Shown here: piece by piece, positions 4,890-6,649 of the stretch | Layout: the number at the start of each line of letters is the position of its first letter | Numbering within the stretch: position 1 is the first letter of the stretch | Assembly (NCBI GenBank): GCA_947176685.1 | Contig: CAMWRL010000101.1 | Span: forward strand, 1 to 6,649 | Source of the DNA: an uncultured Ruminococcus sp. | GTDB lineage: Bacteria > Bacillota > Clostridia > Oscillospirales > Ruminococcaceae | Direction: 5' to 3' | Length of the DNA stretch: 6,649 nucleotides | Made by a program: the position numbers and the translations under genes | Notes under the pieces: generated by a model | Database searches by the model: none | What the model saw: the letters and a program-made list of their open reading frames with translations, nothing else | What the model was told of the DNA's origin: nothing

Positions 4890-6614
4890 TCAGTGTTTAT
4901 TTTTTACACGTTTTTTACGGTTGGGAATGTAGTCACTGTAGACTTCAGATTTTTTCCTGTTACCGTAAGCACGGCTTCGGCGGTCAAATTTCGGTTTATC
5001 CTTGCTGTCAGGACGTTTTCCACGTATTTCCCTGACTGCTCCTGTATAGAGTTTTACTTCAACCTGATTGCCGTTGATTTTCATAGGATTGGTACTGTCA
5101 AGTATGTACTCCGTTTCGTTTTCCGGAATCTCAACGGTTGTATGAGTATCGAATATATCAATTTTTCCGAAATCACGACCGGACATTCCGGTTGCATCAA
5201 CCAGCGCACCCAGAATAAAGTTAGGTGCGATACGTTTATTGCGACCTATGTTGATGTCAACTTTAACTGTCTTTGCGCCTTTTCTGCCTTTTTTAAGCGG
5301 TCTGGAATGTTCAAATTCCGGAAGTGCTTCAATTTCGGCGTTGAGTTTACCGGAAATGATTCTTGCGGCGGCTTCACGGTAGTCAATGCCCATTTCTGCG
5401 AGCCTGTCAAGAATGCTGTATGCTTCGTGCGAAACGTTGTCAATACCAGTAATTTCATTGATGATATTGTCTTTTTTGACAGCGACTATTTCGGATTTTG
5501 TGGGGAGGCTTTTTTCCTGTATAGTGGCTTTGGTGTACTTTTCGATTTCACGGAGTTCATAAAACTGCTTTCTTCCGCTTATGAGCGTGTAAGCCGTTCC
5601 GGTTCTTCCGGCACGACCTGTACGACCTATGCGGTGAATATAGTATTCATTATCCTGCGGCAAATCGTAGTTGAAAACAGCATCAACGCCAGTTACATCA
5701 ATACCCCGTGCGGCAACATCTGTTGCAACAAGTATTTCGACTGCCCTGTTCTTGAAAGCGTTCATAACCTGAGTACGTTGAGACTGTTTCATATCACCGT
5801 GGATTCCCGAAGCTCTGAATCCTGCTTTTATAAGTTCTTCGGTGAGGTCATCAACCATTTTTTTCGTATTGCAGAAAACCATAGCAGACGACGGAGAATA
5901 CGCCGCTAAAAGAAGTTTAAGAGCGTCTGTTTTTCTGCCCATAGCAACTTCAAAGTAAAACTGCTCAATAAGTTCAACGGTTTTCTGGGCGGACTTTATT
6001 TTTATGTGTATGGGATTTTTCTGGTATTTTTCAGTTATGGCAAGAATTGCCGGCGGCATAGTTGCGGAAAACAAAACAGTCTGTCTTTCTTCCGGAACGT
6101 CTGAAAGTATGGATTCAATATCTTCACGGAAACCCATATTTAACATTTCGTCCGCTTCGTCAAGTATTATACAGCGCAGATTGTTTAATTTAAGGGTTTT
6201 ACGTCTCATATGGTCCATTACACGACCGGGAGTGCCTATTACAATATTTGCGCCACGTTTAAGCTCGTGAATCTGTTTTTCCATACTTGCGCCGCCGTAA
6301 ACGGATACAGCCTTTACAATTTTCTTGTACTTTGCGAACTTGCGTATTTCCTCGTGAGCCTGCATAGCGAGTTCTCTTGTCGGACAGAGTATAAGTACGG
6401 TTGTATTATTTTTGTCAGCATCTGTAACGCTTTCTACGGCAGGTATTCCGAAAGCCGCAGTTTTGCCCGTACCGGTGTTTGAACGTCCAATAACGTCATT
6501 TCCCTCCAGAAGCGGCGGGATACTTTGCTGTTGGATTTCGGTCATTTCCGTAAAGCCGAGTTCCTCAACAGCCCTGATAAGTTCCTGTGATAAATTCAAT
6601 TCGTTAAAATGCAT
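4890..6614 (-). CDS. deaD: DEAD-box ATP-dependent RNA helicase with DbpA-type RNA-binding domain (DeaD/CsdA-like)
   Basis: A 574-residue cytoplasmic helicase that would use ATP to unwind short RNA duplexes, typically in ribosome assembly, mRNA turnover or cold adaptation. Motifs in order: Q motif (F21, Q28 in GFTEMTEIQ); I, SNTGTGKT 45-52; Ia, PTRELA 78-83; GG 107-108; Ib, TPGR 128-131; II, DEAD 152-155; III, SAT 183-185; IV, VFCNT 246-250; V, ATDVAARGID 297-306; VI, HRIGRTGRAG 327-336. After a helical linker (about 370-440), residues 450-524 form a DbpA C-terminal RNA-binding domain (INIGRNKRI, SGRDFGKIDIFD), then a lysine/arginine-rich tail to 574. The start is ATG at 6614 with AAGGA (6625-6621) 6 bases upstream; the ATG at 6629 overlaps that site. 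Length and linker fit DeaD/CsdA better than the shorter DbpA/YxiN. The exact RNA substrate is not shown, and the symbol is the family-level best guess. Confidence 0.95.
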   Translation of the reverse strand: MHFNELNLSQELIRAVEELGFTEMTEIQQQSIPPLLEGNDVIGRSNTGTGKTAAFGIPAVESVTDADKNNTTVLILCPTRELAMQAHEEIRKFAKYKKIVKAVSVYGGASMEKQIHELKRGANIVIGTPGRVMDHMRRKTLKLNNLRCIILDEADEMLNMGFREDIESILSDVPEERQTVLFSATMPPAILAITEKYQKNPIHIKIKSAQKTVELIEQFYFEVAMGRKTDALKLLLAAYSPSSAMVFCNTKKMVDDLTEELIKAGFRASGIHGDMKQSQRTQVMNAFKNRAVEILVATDVAARGIDVTGVDAVFNYDLPQDNEYYIHRIGRTGRAGRTGTAYTLISGRKQFYELREIEKYTKATIQEKSLPTKSEIVAVKKDNIINEITGIDNVSHEAYSILDRLAEMGIDYREAAARIISGKLNAEIEALPEFEHSRPLKKGRKGAKTVKVDINIGRNKRIAPNFILGALVDATGMSGRDFGKIDIFDTHTTVEIPENETEYILDSTNPMKINGNQVEVKLYTGAVREIRGKRPDSKDKPKFDRRSRAYGNRKKSEVYSDYIPNRKKRVKNKH

Positions 6615-6643
6615 TATATTTCCTTTCATTTAAAAACAGTCTT

Positions 6644-6649
6644 ATAATA
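6644..6649 (-). promoter_or_regulatory. Possible -10 box of the helicase operon promoter
   Basis: TATTAT on the minus strand at the very edge, about 30 bases before the helicase ATG. Any -35 would lie outside the window, so this is only a candidate. Confidence 0.25.

Noticed and set aside
4725..5909. A 394-codon open frame on the plus strand opposite the 3' half of the helicase gene
   Set aside because: It lies wholly antisense to a helicase with every motif intact and crosses the small membrane protein gene and most of the terminator. Its translation is rich in F, V, S and C with no domain, which is typical of a mirror frame.

Overview
The window looks like a chromosomal stretch from a low-GC, spore-gene-bearing clostridial relative, most likely a Ruminococcus-type gut or rumen anaerobe. 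Two things point there: a secreted protein ending in a textbook type I dockerin of the style common in Ruminococcus cellulosomes, and a clostridial spoIIGA-sigE sporulation operon. The genus is an inference from domain style. Every gene I can support lies on the minus strand, so transcription runs from high to low coordinates.

In transcription order: (1) a DEAD-box RNA helicase with a DbpA-type RNA-binding domain (4890-6614), followed 13 bases later by a 34-residue single-pass membrane protein with a TTG start (4772-4876), both closed by a clean intrinsic terminator (4740-4766). (2) spoIIGA (3840-4649) and sigE (3121-3819), preceded by a -10 box and two tandem Spo0A-like boxes ten bases apart (4707-4723), and followed by a 13-bp inverted repeat (3071-3113). 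SpoIIGA is the membrane aspartic protease that activates pro-sigma-E, so these two work as a pair in the mother cell of a sporulating cell. (3) A consensus sigma-A promoter (3003-3031) driving a 641-residue secreted protein (1005-2930) with signal peptide, EF-hand-like loop, short leucine-rich repeats, a beta-rich region, a probable propeller-like repeat region and a C-terminal dockerin. (4) A paralogue of that protein starting at a TTG codon (809 down to 1, cut by the window edge).

Between the two paralogues is an open 51-codon stretch with coding character but no start codon (837-992), possibly a gene remnant. The least familiar part of the window is this tandem pair of secreted proteins. 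Their first 60 residues share the same layout, including an EF-hand-like loop at identical residue positions (48-59). They are probably surface or cellulosome-associated, but no catalytic domain is visible and I do not assign a function. I see no RNA genes, CRISPR array, insertion sequence or phage genes.
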